DNA of 64,000 bases, taken from assembly GCF_014596725.1 (NCBI RefSeq), contig NZ_JACVEG010000002.1, positions 868,001 to 932,000 on the forward strand, written 5' to 3'. Shown here piece by piece: positions 8,412-17,154 of this stretch. The notes below the pieces were generated by a model that did not search any database, was not told the DNA's origin, and saw only the letters and a list, made by a program, of their open reading frames with translations. Numbering within the stretch: position 1 is the first letter of the stretch; every line of letters starts with the position of its first letter. This DNA is from Vibrio sp. Y2-5 (GTDB lineage Bacteria > Pseudomonadota > Gammaproteobacteria > Enterobacterales > Vibrionaceae). The translations under genes were made by a program, and so were the position numbers.

Positions 8412-10316
8412 ATGAAGCCAAGTGATTACATCCCTGAAATTATGTCTTGCATCGGAGGAGTAAATAACATTTCTGGGGTGAATCACTGCTCTACAAGACT
8501 AAGGTTCGAAATACAAGACCTAGAACTAGTTAATGTAGAAAAACTAAATGATATTCCCATTGTTATTGATGCTTTTTACAGAGCAGGACAAGTACAACTA
8601 ATAATGGGAGAAAACGTGAGCATTTTATATGGCGAGTTACTGAGAAAGTACAGCTCTCTAAGGCCCGATAAAACCAAAATGAAAATTGATAAAAATATAT
8701 TTTCAACAGGCATTGTAAATGTTTTTTTCTCAACACTGGTCGGGATATTTCAGCCAATAGTCCCTGCAATAATTGGTGCAGGGATAATAAAAGCAGCTTT
8801 GTTACTTTTTGTGAAGTTCAATATATTGAACAATTCTGATGATTCGTATAAGCTTTTGTTGTTGATATCTGAGTCAATATATTATTTTATACCAATACTA
8901 CTTGCACTATCATGCTCATACAAATTCAATACCAATTCTTTCTTAGCGATTTCTATCGCTGGTGTTTTAGTTCACCCAGAACTTATAAAAATGATTTTAA
9001 GTTCTAATGGGATAAATATTTATGGTATAGCTATACCTCCCATAAAATATACATCATCGATTATACCAATAATATTAACCGTGTGGGTGATGTCATATAC
9101 AGAACGATTCTTAGATAGATTGATACCTAATGTTTTTTCAATCTTCCTAAAGCCATCATTGATTTTAGTTATAACTATTCCAATATCATTGATTATTTTA
9201 GGGCCAATAGGGAATTGGATGGGAGACATGTTGTCACATTTAACCATTTATGTTCAAAGCGAATTGGGATGGTTTTCGAATGTACTTCTTGCGGCTTGTT
9301 TACCGTTTTTTGTCATGTTCGGGGCGCACAAAATCTTTTATCCGATTGTCATAACAGCTATGACAAAAACAGGATTTGAGACTTTGGTGCTGTCGTCTAT
9401 GCTAGCTTCCAATATTGCTCAAGGTGCTGGTGCATTGACGGTTTGGATTTTAACTCCTAAAAAGTCGATTAAAAAGCTAGCGTTGCCCGCTGGTATTGCA
9501 GCTCTATTTGGCATCACAGAGGCTGCTTTATATGGCGTACATTTAAAAATCAAACAAACTTTTTTTTGTTGCATTATAGGAGCATCAGTCGCTGGGTTAT
9601 TTGCCGGAATATTTCAATTGAAAGCATATGCCAACTTAGCTCCAGGACTTCTTACCCTACCGATGTTTATTGACAATAGTTTTAACTTTCAATATGCATT
9701 GGTTGTCATTGCAATTTCTGCTTGCATAACGTCTATGTCCATATATATATGGAATATAAAAACAAAATTTTTGGATTATTCAATTAGTTCTAGTCAAGAG
9801 AATAAATTGACCACGGATTCCGAGCATAAAATAAAACCGGTAGAAAAGAATAAACTAGTGGATAGAATCGTTGTATTTTCTCCTATGAGCGGTGAATTGT
9901 GTTCTTTAGATGAAATTAAAGATGACAGTTTAAAGGAAAAATGTATTGATAAGGGAGTAGCTATATATCCATCTCAAAATAAAATTCGAGCACCATTTGA
10001 TGGAATAATAACTTCCAAATCAGAGAATGACCAATCTATATATATAACTTCTACGGAAGGAGTCGAATTGCTTATATCATTAGGAGTTAACTCATCAGAG
10101 TTTGAAAAAGGGTTATTCTTTTCTCGTGTAAACATAGGTGATTACGTAGAAGTAGGAGATATAATTGTTGAGTTTGATATTGAAAAATGTAAAGAATGTG
10201 ATATGGACACCTTAAGTATTGTTACTGTAATAAATTATTCTGAATACTTTGAAATAATTAAAAATTCAGAAAGTAACAATGTCAACCCAAGTAAGCCATT
10301 ACTTGCACTCTTATAA
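8412..10316 (+). CDS. PTS beta-glucoside-type EIIBCA permease with degenerate IIA domain
   Basis: A 634-residue enzyme II with IIB (Cys26 in NHCSTRLRF), IIC (residues about 100-460, GITEAALYGV) and a C-terminal IIA-like domain (about 490-625, from VFSPMSGEL to GDYVEVGDIIVEFD). The two histidines needed for IIA phosphotransfer are absent: the H of the KTGHA-type motif aligns with Gln541 (ENDQS), and the H of LIHIG aligns with Ser556 (LISLG). The fold-defining residues around them remain. It is a diverged tandem paralogue of the preceding EIIBC and is more AT-rich than the flanking chromosome. Import through IIBC may still work with phosphate supplied in trans. Confidence 0.9.
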   Translation: MKPSDYIPEIMSCIGGVNNISGVNHCSTRLRFEIQDLELVNVEKLNDIPIVIDAFYRAGQVQLIMGENVSILYGELLRKYSSLRPDKTKMKIDKNIFSTGIVNVFFSTLVGIFQPIVPAIIGAGIIKAALLLFVKFNILNNSDDSYKLLLLISESIYYFIPILLALSCSYKFNTNSFLAISIAGVLVHPELIKMILSSNGINIYGIAIPPIKYTSSIIPIILTVWVMSYTERFLDRLIPNVFSIFLKPSLILVITIPISLIILGPIGNWMGDMLSHLTIYVQSELGWFSNVLLAACLPFFVMFGAHKIFYPIVITAMTKTGFETLVLSSMLASNIAQGAGALTVWILTPKKSIKKLALPAGIAALFGITEAALYGVHLKIKQTFFCCIIGASVAGLFAGIFQLKAYANLAPGLLTLPMFIDNSFNFQYALVVIAISACITSMSIYIWNIKTKFLDYSISSSQENKLTTDSEHKIKPVEKNKLVDRIVVFSPMSGELCSLDEIKDDSLKEKCIDKGVAIYPSQNKIRAPFDGIITSKSENDQSIYITSTEGVELLISLGVNSSEFEKGLFFSRVNIGDYVEVGDIIVEFDIEKCKECDMDTLSIVTVINYSEYFEIIKNSESNNVNPSKPLLALL

Positions 10317-10335
10317 TTTACATGGTGAATTTTTT

Positions 10336-11175
10336 ATGAAAGTTATAAAGGTTTTAAATACAAGTATTGTTCTTGCTAAAAGAAATGACAGAAGAGAAGT
10401 TATTGTCTTTGGGAAAGGCATTGGATTTAAAAGTAAACCTGGTGATGTTATAAATAAAGATGACATAGAAAAAACATATATTTTGGAAAGTGAACAGGTA
10501 TCTTCAGATGTTGTCAATCTATTGAGAGACATTCCTGGCGAGTACTTATCCTTAGTCGATGAAATTGTTGAGCATTCTAAATCGATACTAAATGTTTCTT
10601 TATATGAACATATTTATGTTTCGTTGATTGATCACTTATACTTCGCAGTAAAACGAGTAAATAACAACATGCCGATATCTAATCGAATGCACTGGGAAAT
10701 AAAGAAATTATATCCGATAGAATATGATTTGGGTAGATATGCCCTAACTTTGGTTAAAAAGCATTTAAAAGTCGACTTTCCAGAGGACGAAGCATCAAAC
10801 ATTGCATTTCATTTAATTAATGCACAGCAGATAGACCAAAACTCAAATCAGGTAATGTTATTGACGAGTATTGTTAAAAATATATTAAACATTGTAAAAA
10901 TAACATTTGATGTAGAGTTTGATACGGATTCAGTAAATTATTCTAGATTTGTTAACCATCTGCAATTTCTCGCTCAGAGACTGATTAATGATAAGATGTT
11001 AAATAGTGATGATGATGAGTTTTTAATGAGTGCAATACAAAAATATAATGATGAATACCAATGTTCGTTAAGTATTAGTGATTATATTAAGACCAGGTTT
11101 GAGCGCTCTATTCCTAATGAAGAATTATTGTATTTGATTATTCATATAAATAGAGTCATTGTAAGAGACAAGTAA
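10336..11175 (+). CDS. BglG/LicT-type transcriptional antiterminator
   Basis: A 279-residue RNA-binding antiterminator, the usual family length. Residues 1-55 form the CAT RNA-binding domain (KVLNTSIVLAKRN, IVFGKGIGF). Two PRD domains follow with all four phosphorylatable histidines at family positions: His100 (LIDHL), His159 (AFHLINA), His208 (FVNHLQ) and His270 (LIIHINR). Unphosphorylated at PRD1 and activated at PRD2, such proteins dimerise and bind RAT RNA to prevent termination; the RAT is present at 6913. The frame is open from 10279, but GGTGA about 7 bases before the ATG at 10336 and family alignment fix this start. It lies between the EIIBCA gene and the phospho-glucosidase gene. Confidence 0.92.
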   Translation: MKVIKVLNTSIVLAKRNDRREVIVFGKGIGFKSKPGDVINKDDIEKTYILESEQVSSDVVNLLRDIPGEYLSLVDEIVEHSKSILNVSLYEHIYVSLIDHLYFAVKRVNNNMPISNRMHWEIKKLYPIEYDLGRYALTLVKKHLKVDFPEDEASNIAFHLINAQQIDQNSNQVMLLTSIVKNILNIVKITFDVEFDTDSVNYSRFVNHLQFLAQRLINDKMLNSDDDEFLMSAIQKYNDEYQCSLSISDYIKTRFERSIPNEELLYLIIHINRVIVRDK

Positions 11176-12642
<1,467 letters not shown>

Positions 12643-12643
12643 C

Positions 12644-12709
12644 CAAACAACACCAGCGAGTAGATAGAGATTCCCCAACGAATATCTATCTACTACCGTT
12701 CGGTTGTTT
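12644..12709. repeat. nested hairpin after the beta-glucoside operon
   Basis: Outer arms AAACAAC (12645-12651) and GTTGTTT (12703-12709) enclose inner arms AGTAGATAGA (12659-12668) and TCTATCTACT (12685-12694). It begins two bases after the stop codon and has no T tract, so it may protect the 3' end of the mRNA rather than terminate. Confidence 0.5.
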
Positions 12710-12785
12710 AGAAATGCTAGCTACATAGTCTAATCGTCCACTATCATATATATGGCTTATGCACCCTGAATTACCCCCAATATTC

Positions 12786-12818
12786 TTGAAAGCAGCCTCA
12801 GATTGAGGCTGCTTTCAA
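12786..12818. terminator. perfect 15-bp stem-loop, possible terminator
   Basis: TTGAAAGCAGCCTCA and its exact reverse complement flank a GAT loop. The stem is GC-rich in its upper half but no clear T run follows on either strand. It could be a terminator without a tract or a 3'-end processing structure. Confidence 0.5.
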
Positions 12819-12885
12819 ATAACTGAGTTTCTTTAAAGTCCAACGTCCTTCACGATTGTCAATCGATACTATCGCATTACATGCT

Positions 12886-12912
12886 AAAAGAGACCTTCAG
12901 GTCTCATTTTCT
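12886..12912 (+). terminator. probable intrinsic terminator
   Basis: AAAAGAGACC, a TTCA loop and GGTCTCATTTTCT form a short terminator of the common bacterial type. It lies about 250 bases beyond the phospho-glucosidase gene and may end the operon transcript or a small RNA from this gap. Confidence 0.65.
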
Positions 12913-13165
12913 ATCAAAGTAAAAACAAGATATCTTTTATTGAAAGGACATCTTGGGGTTGTAAATTAAAGGTTTGTCATTCCTAAGATAATTAAAAAAG
13001 TTACTAAATAAGGAAGCTACTGACACGTTTCAGCCCCATTCGTTGCTAACCTAAAATTTGGGACAATCTTCTTTTGGCATTAATTGGCCTACTTTTACTA
13101 ATCCTTTAATTCTGTGGCTTAATATGTTTTATATTACAATTAAAGCCAACTGTGACTGAGGACTT
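12913..13165. other. promoter region of the second GlxA-type gene
   Basis: The whole gap 12643-13165 is about 520 bases and holds three stem-loops but no gene. This last part is AT-rich. It contains TTGTCCCAA on the lower strand at 13060-13068, which resembles one half of the TGTCC repeats seen at 3589 and 14142. Confidence 0.35.
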
Positions 13166-14149
13166 ATGATGAAAGATGTTCTTATTATCGTACCTGAAGG
13201 TGGGATGTTGTTTGAAGCAGCGGGAGTGGTGGATATTTTACAGCGAGCTAATCACTTTGTTGTTTCTGAAAATTTAGAGCCTCATTACTCTATTACAGTA
13301 GCAACTACACAAAAGCACCATGTAATCCACGGACAGTCAAATCTTAAGCTACTAGCTGATAAGCGTCTTTGCGACCTGAAACCTGAATATAAGAGGCATT
13401 CTGTTATTGTGACTGGCAGGGGGCTTTCGACGGAAGAAAATACAGAAGTAGCTGAATGGATAAGTCTGTCTAAACCTTATAACAATAGAATTGTATCCAT
13501 ATGTGGTGGTGCTCTTATACTTGCTGAAGCGGGCATTCTTGACGGACTAATTGCAACAACTCACTGGCGGTTAGTACATGAATTACAGTCTCGTTTCCCT
13601 AGTGTAAAAGTTGAGAACGCTCCTATCTTTGTACAAGACCAAAATATATGGACATCTGCTGGGGTTAGTGCGGGGTTTGATTTAACACTTGCTCTAGTTG
13701 AAGAAGATCTTGGGTTTGAAATAGCTCGAGATATTGCTCAAGATTTGGTGATGTTTTTACGACGTCCGGGAAATCAATCACAGTTTAGTCGCTCGCTTAT
13801 TAGCCAAGCTCCGAAATCAAGTCGAATTAATAACATTCATCATTGGATACTTAACAATTTGGCTGGGGATCTTTCTATTAGCGCTTTGTCTGACAGATTT
13901 TCCATGAGTCCGCGTAATTTTACTCGAGTATTTACAAAGGAGTCAGGTTTGTCACCAGCAAAATATGTGGAAGAAGCAAGGTTGGAGGATGCGAGGCGGC
14001 GTTTGGAGCAATCCTCTTTAACACTTAAACAAGTGGCTCATGAAGCTGGATTTGGGTCTACTACAAATTTGCGCCGTGTCTTTGAAAGGCATCTAGAGGT
14101 TACTCCGGAAGAATACCGTAATCGATTCTCTTCACGATATTTGTCCTAA
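13166..14149 (+). CDS. GlxA/FtrA-type transcriptional regulator (DJ-1/PfpI + AraC HTH)
   Basis: A 327-residue regulator with the same two-part layout as the protein at 4962. An N-terminal DJ-1/PfpI domain (about 1-190) keeps a cysteine in the elbow motif SICGGAL. A C-terminal AraC domain (about 220-325) has LSALSDRFSMSPRNFTRVF, LKQVAHEAGFGS and LEVTPEEYR. The two proteins are clearly paralogous in layout but diverged. Two ATG codons are adjacent at the start after GAGGA. It lies directly upstream of an epoxide hydrolase gene, and the first TGTCC of that gene's promoter repeat overlaps this gene's last codons. A local activator role is inferred. Confidence 0.9.
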   Translation: MMKDVLIIVPEGGMLFEAAGVVDILQRANHFVVSENLEPHYSITVATTQKHHVIHGQSNLKLLADKRLCDLKPEYKRHSVIVTGRGLSTEENTEVAEWISLSKPYNNRIVSICGGALILAEAGILDGLIATTHWRLVHELQSRFPSVKVENAPIFVQDQNIWTSAGVSAGFDLTLALVEEDLGFEIARDIAQDLVMFLRRPGNQSQFSRSLISQAPKSSRINNIHHWILNNLAGDLSISALSDRFSMSPRNFTRVFTKESGLSPAKYVEEARLEDARRRLEQSSLTLKQVAHEAGFGSTTNLRRVFERHLEVTPEEYRNRFSSRYLS

Positions 14150-14170
14150 ATTGTCGTATATGTGTCCTTT
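14141..14170 (+). promoter_or_regulatory. direct-repeat operator candidate (TGTCC x2, 21-bp spacing) plus promoter
   Basis: TGTCC starts at 14142 (overlapping the regulator stop codon) and at 14163, spaced 21 bp. The second copy is in TATGTGTCCTTT, identical to 3606-3617. Just beyond lie TTGGTC (14170-14175) and TATATT (14191-14196), a plausible -35/-10 pair with a short 15-base spacer that would need an activator. Confidence 0.55.
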
Positions 14171-14243
14171 TGGTCTGTTGCTTCAATTTCTATATTGTAC
14201 ATGTAAAAACTGAATTGCAGATTATAAGAAGAAGGTTGTTGGT

Positions 14244-15389
14244 ATGGACATAAAGCCATTTAACATTGCTATCCCTCAAACGCAGTTAGACGATTTATAC
14301 AAGCGTTTAGAAGCGACACGTTGGCCAGTTTTGCCTAAGAATAATAATTGGGAACGTGGAACTCATTCGGATTACTTACAATCTTTGGTTCGATATTGGC
14401 TCGATGATTTTGACTGGCGGAAACAAGAAGCAGATCTAAACCAGTTTTCTCATTATCAGAGTGAGGTCAAAGGAGAAAAATTACACTTTATTTATCAGAA
14501 AGGTAAAGGGAAATCACCGACGCCACTAATTTTAACGCATGGATGGCCTGATTCGTTTTATCGCTACCATAAAATCATACCAATGCTGACAGATCCTGAA
14601 CAATTCGGCGGTAGTACTGATGACTCTTTTGACGTCATCATCCCATCCATTCCTGGCTTTGGATTTTCCGAACCTTCAAGTCTTACTGGGTTGAATAATT
14701 CCCAAGTCGCGGAATTGTGGCACGAGTTGATGACGCAAAATTTAGGATATAAAACATACATGGCAGGAGGTGGTGATATTGGCTCAGGAGTCTCTCGTTA
14801 CCTTGCTGCAAAATACCCAAATAGTCTTATTGGTTTGCATCTTACAGATGTTGGTATTATTAGGGACCTGTTATCTACCCAAGACTCTCATTGTTCTGAT
14901 GAAGAATTAAACTATAAAAAATCAGCTATGAATTGGTTGAATCAGGAAGGTGGCTATATGTCACTTCAAGCAACTAAACCTTCAACTTTGGCTTTTGGTT
15001 TAAACGATTCACCAGTAGGACTAGCATCATGGATAATAGAAAAATTCAGAAGCTGGAGCGATTGTGGTGGTGAGCTAGATAAGCGTTACAGCAAAGATGA
15101 GTTGCTTACAAATATCATGATTTATTGGTTTACAGGAACAATAGGATCATCAATAAATATGTACTATGAAAATATGCACGGTTTACCATCGCTAGATGGT
15201 TTTAATGTCCCTTGTGCAATAGCCAGGTTTGGTGCCGATATTTTATTGCCCCCTAAGGTATGGACTGAACAAAAATACAATGTGGTTCAATGGAGTGATA
15301 TAGCTAAAGGCGGTCATTTCACTGCAATGGAAGAACCTCTATTATTTGTTGAAGATATAAGGAGCATCGCTCGTATCTTAAGACAATAA
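14244..15389 (+). CDS. epoxide hydrolase (EHN-type alpha/beta hydrolase)
   Basis: A 381-residue alpha/beta hydrolase with the N-terminal epoxide-hydrolase lid region (IKPFNIAIPQTQLDDLYKRL, TRWP). The oxyanion motif HGWPDSF is at 99-105, the nucleophile is Asp178 in GGGDIGS, and a C-terminal catalytic histidine lies in KGGHFTAMEEP. The length and motifs match microsomal-type and juvenile-hormone-type epoxide hydrolases, which open epoxides to diols through an aspartyl ester. There is no signal peptide, so it is cytosolic. It starts 95 bases after the GlxA-type regulator and is its probable target. Natural substrate unknown. Confidence 0.9.
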   Translation: MDIKPFNIAIPQTQLDDLYKRLEATRWPVLPKNNNWERGTHSDYLQSLVRYWLDDFDWRKQEADLNQFSHYQSEVKGEKLHFIYQKGKGKSPTPLILTHGWPDSFYRYHKIIPMLTDPEQFGGSTDDSFDVIIPSIPGFGFSEPSSLTGLNNSQVAELWHELMTQNLGYKTYMAGGGDIGSGVSRYLAAKYPNSLIGLHLTDVGIIRDLLSTQDSHCSDEELNYKKSAMNWLNQEGGYMSLQATKPSTLAFGLNDSPVGLASWIIEKFRSWSDCGGELDKRYSKDELLTNIMIYWFTGTIGSSINMYYENMHGLPSLDGFNVPCAIARFGADILLPPKVWTEQKYNVVQWSDIAKGGHFTAMEEPLLFVEDIRSIARILRQ

Positions 15390-15683
15390 TGTTCATATCA
15401 ACGCGTCAGTTAGGAAGTCTTTCTTTGGATGATACGGATTTGCCCCTTTTCAAGTTAGCGATATCGTTAATGAACGCCTTGTTATTATAGATTTGCCCTA
15501 CAAAAAGTCATGCTATCAGCATGACTAAAAACTATGGATAGCTTACCAAAACCCCTCCCTCAATATTACTAACCTATTGATTTTCATTTGAAGTAGTAAT
15601 TAAAAGACGAAATAATAACAGCGCAACAGGTAACTTTTTACCGTATGAGTGTAGTTATAACGGAATAAAAACATGGAGAAAAA
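15390..15683. other. gap with leftward-facing terminator
   Basis: About 290 bases without a protein gene. The right part on the lower strand includes a GAGGGAGGGG stretch. See the separate entry for the hairpin at 15501-15531, which points against both flanking genes. Confidence 0.4.
15501..15531 (-). terminator. orphan intrinsic terminator facing left
   Basis: A perfect 9-bp stem AGTCATGCT / AGCATGACT with an ATC loop. On the lower strand it is followed by TTTTTG; on the upper strand A runs follow instead. Both neighbours are transcribed rightward, so it would end an unannotated leftward transcript. Confidence 0.5.
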
Positions 15684-16214
15684 ATGAATAAGGGACAGCT
15701 AGCTAAAGAAATTTACAATATCTCGAACATTAGAGGTGAGTTTTTACTTCGATCTGGTGTCAAAGCGACAGAATATTTTGATAAATACCTATTTGAAGCA
15801 AACCCTAGATTATTACGCTCGATTGCGCAGTATTTGGCGGAGTTACTTCCGGATAGTTTTGATCAGCTAGCAGGTTTGGAAATGGGAGGAATTCCAATCG
15901 CTACAGCTATTTCATTGGCAACAGATACTCAGGTGTTATTTGTCCGGAAAGAAGCCAAAGCATATGGCACTTGTAAGTTGGCAGAAGGTGGTGAGATCAA
16001 AGGTAAAGAACTTGTAATTATCGAAGATGTTGTAACTTCTGGTGGTGCAATTATTGATGCAGTTAAAGAGCTTCGAGAGCGTGGAGCAATAGTGAATACT
16101 GTGTTGTGTGTAATTGATAGAGAGGGCCCTAGTAGGACCAATTTGGAAGCTTTAGGTTTAAAATTTTGCCCTTTATTTACTAAGTCGGAACTAGAGCAAG
16201 CAGCCAAGTTATAA
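15684..16214 (+). CDS. pyrE: orotate phosphoribosyltransferase-like (PyrE family)
   Basis: A 176-residue type I phosphoribosyltransferase. The PRPP-binding motif is ELVIIEDVVTSGGAI (about 108-122). A flexible-loop region with RKEAKAYGT (about 89-97) and the early GLEMGGIPIA loop match orotate phosphoribosyltransferases, which join orotate to PRPP to make OMP in pyrimidine synthesis. It is shorter than the about 213-residue enterobacterial PyrE and nearer the compact PyrE type. No pyr genes flank it, so it may be a second, laterally acquired copy or a related transferase. An AATGGAG/GGAGAAAA region precedes the ATG. A stem-loop follows at 16247. Confidence 0.75.
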   Translation: MNKGQLAKEIYNISNIRGEFLLRSGVKATEYFDKYLFEANPRLLRSIAQYLAELLPDSFDQLAGLEMGGIPIATAISLATDTQVLFVRKEAKAYGTCKLAEGGEIKGKELVIIEDVVTSGGAIIDAVKELRERGAIVNTVLCVIDREGPSRTNLEALGLKFCPLFTKSELEQAAKL

Positions 16215-16246
16215 TCGTTCAAGATTTCAAAATTTTTGCTATTGCT

Positions 16247-16276
16247 GAGTCAGAACAATTTGTTCTGGCTCGTCTT
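16247..16276 (+). terminator. probable terminator after pyrE-like gene
   Basis: GAGTCAGAACA (16247-16257) pairs with TGTTCTGGCTC (16261-16271), with one G-U pair and an ATT loop, followed by GTCTTT. The T tract is weak. Confidence 0.5.
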
Positions 16277-16504
16277 TACCCCATTCCTTCTCAGCACGAA
16301 AGTCTATTCACAATCTGTGATTGTACGTTTTGTCCACTTCCCCTAAACTGAGACAGATTTAGTTGGAGTTTTCTGCAATCTAATACCCATAACATCTCAT
16401 TAAGCTATTGATTTTTAATTGAACTGTGATTGGAAAACTGCATGGCAAGAGTATTAAATGCGACTAAAAGCCGTATAGAAAGCGTTATGCGTTTAGGGAG
16501 AAAA

Positions 16505-16966
16505 ATGGAAATTTCTTTATTAGCGGAACATCCGCACTGTGTACCAGAAATTGCTCAATGGTACTTTACTGAATGGGCTTCTAAATCTCCTAGCGGAACT
16601 CTCGAAAAAGTATTAGCTGACGTAAAAGCCAAGTCAGAGAATAGAGAAAAACTGCCACTTTCTTATATCGGATTACAAAATAAAGTTTTATCCGGTGTAG
16701 TGGAGCTGAAATTTAGAGAGCACAAAAAATATCCGGAATATGAGCATTGGCTGGGCGGTGTATATGTCAAATCAGATTTTCGTAAGCAGGGAGTAGCAAA
16801 GGCATTAATAGTAAAAGCGTTGTCTCATGCTGACAGTTTGGGTATTTCTGAGTTGTATCTACAAACGGAAGAAAAGAATGTTTCATTATACGCTCAGTTT
16901 GGTTTCAAGGAGCTTCATAATGCAGAGCCAGGTACTATGATTATGGTGCGGTTAAAAAACGCATAA
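16505..16966 (+). CDS. GNAT family N-acetyltransferase
   Basis: A 153-residue GNAT-fold protein. The acetyl-CoA loop is seen as VYVKSDFRKQGVAKALI, and the C-terminal LYAQFGFKELHN is the usual motif-B end. It would transfer an acetyl group from acetyl-CoA to an unidentified amine. The frame is open from an ATG at 16430, but the domain begins at MEISLLAEHPHCV and a TAGGGAG sequence lies 4 bases before the ATG at 16505, so that start is preferred. It stands alone between the pyrE-like gene and the gcvP terminator. Substrate cannot be predicted. Confidence 0.8.
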   Translation: MEISLLAEHPHCVPEIAQWYFTEWASKSPSGTLEKVLADVKAKSENREKLPLSYIGLQNKVLSGVVELKFREHKKYPEYEHWLGGVYVKSDFRKQGVAKALIVKALSHADSLGISELYLQTEEKNVSLYAQFGFKELHNAEPGTMIMVRLKNA

Positions 16967-17063
16967 CGTTTAAGGTTTCAAGATACTTTTTCTTATCGGA
17001 AATGAAGCCACTAAGTGATTTGATCTAAGAAGCTTTTGTCCAAAATCGTTTCACAACATAACA

Positions 17064-17089
17064 AAAGGCGAACCACTCGGTTCGCCTTT
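17064..17089 (-). terminator. intrinsic terminator after gcvP
   Basis: A perfect 11-bp stem AAAGGCGAACC / GGTTCGCCTTT with a 4-base loop. On the lower strand it is followed by TGTTATG after a four-T end. It lies 66 bases past the gcvP stop codon and could also serve the GNAT gene from the other side. Confidence 0.75.
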
Positions 17090-17154
17090 ACTATTGATAA
17101 CTCAGTTAGTCACAATCTTAATTACGATCATAAACTTTTATTAATGGTCATCAA

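Noticed and set aside
13056..13070. Third TGTCC repeat site before the second GlxA gene
   Set aside because: A single lower-strand TTGTCCCAA is present but no partner copy lies 21 bp away, so it is not the same arrangement.
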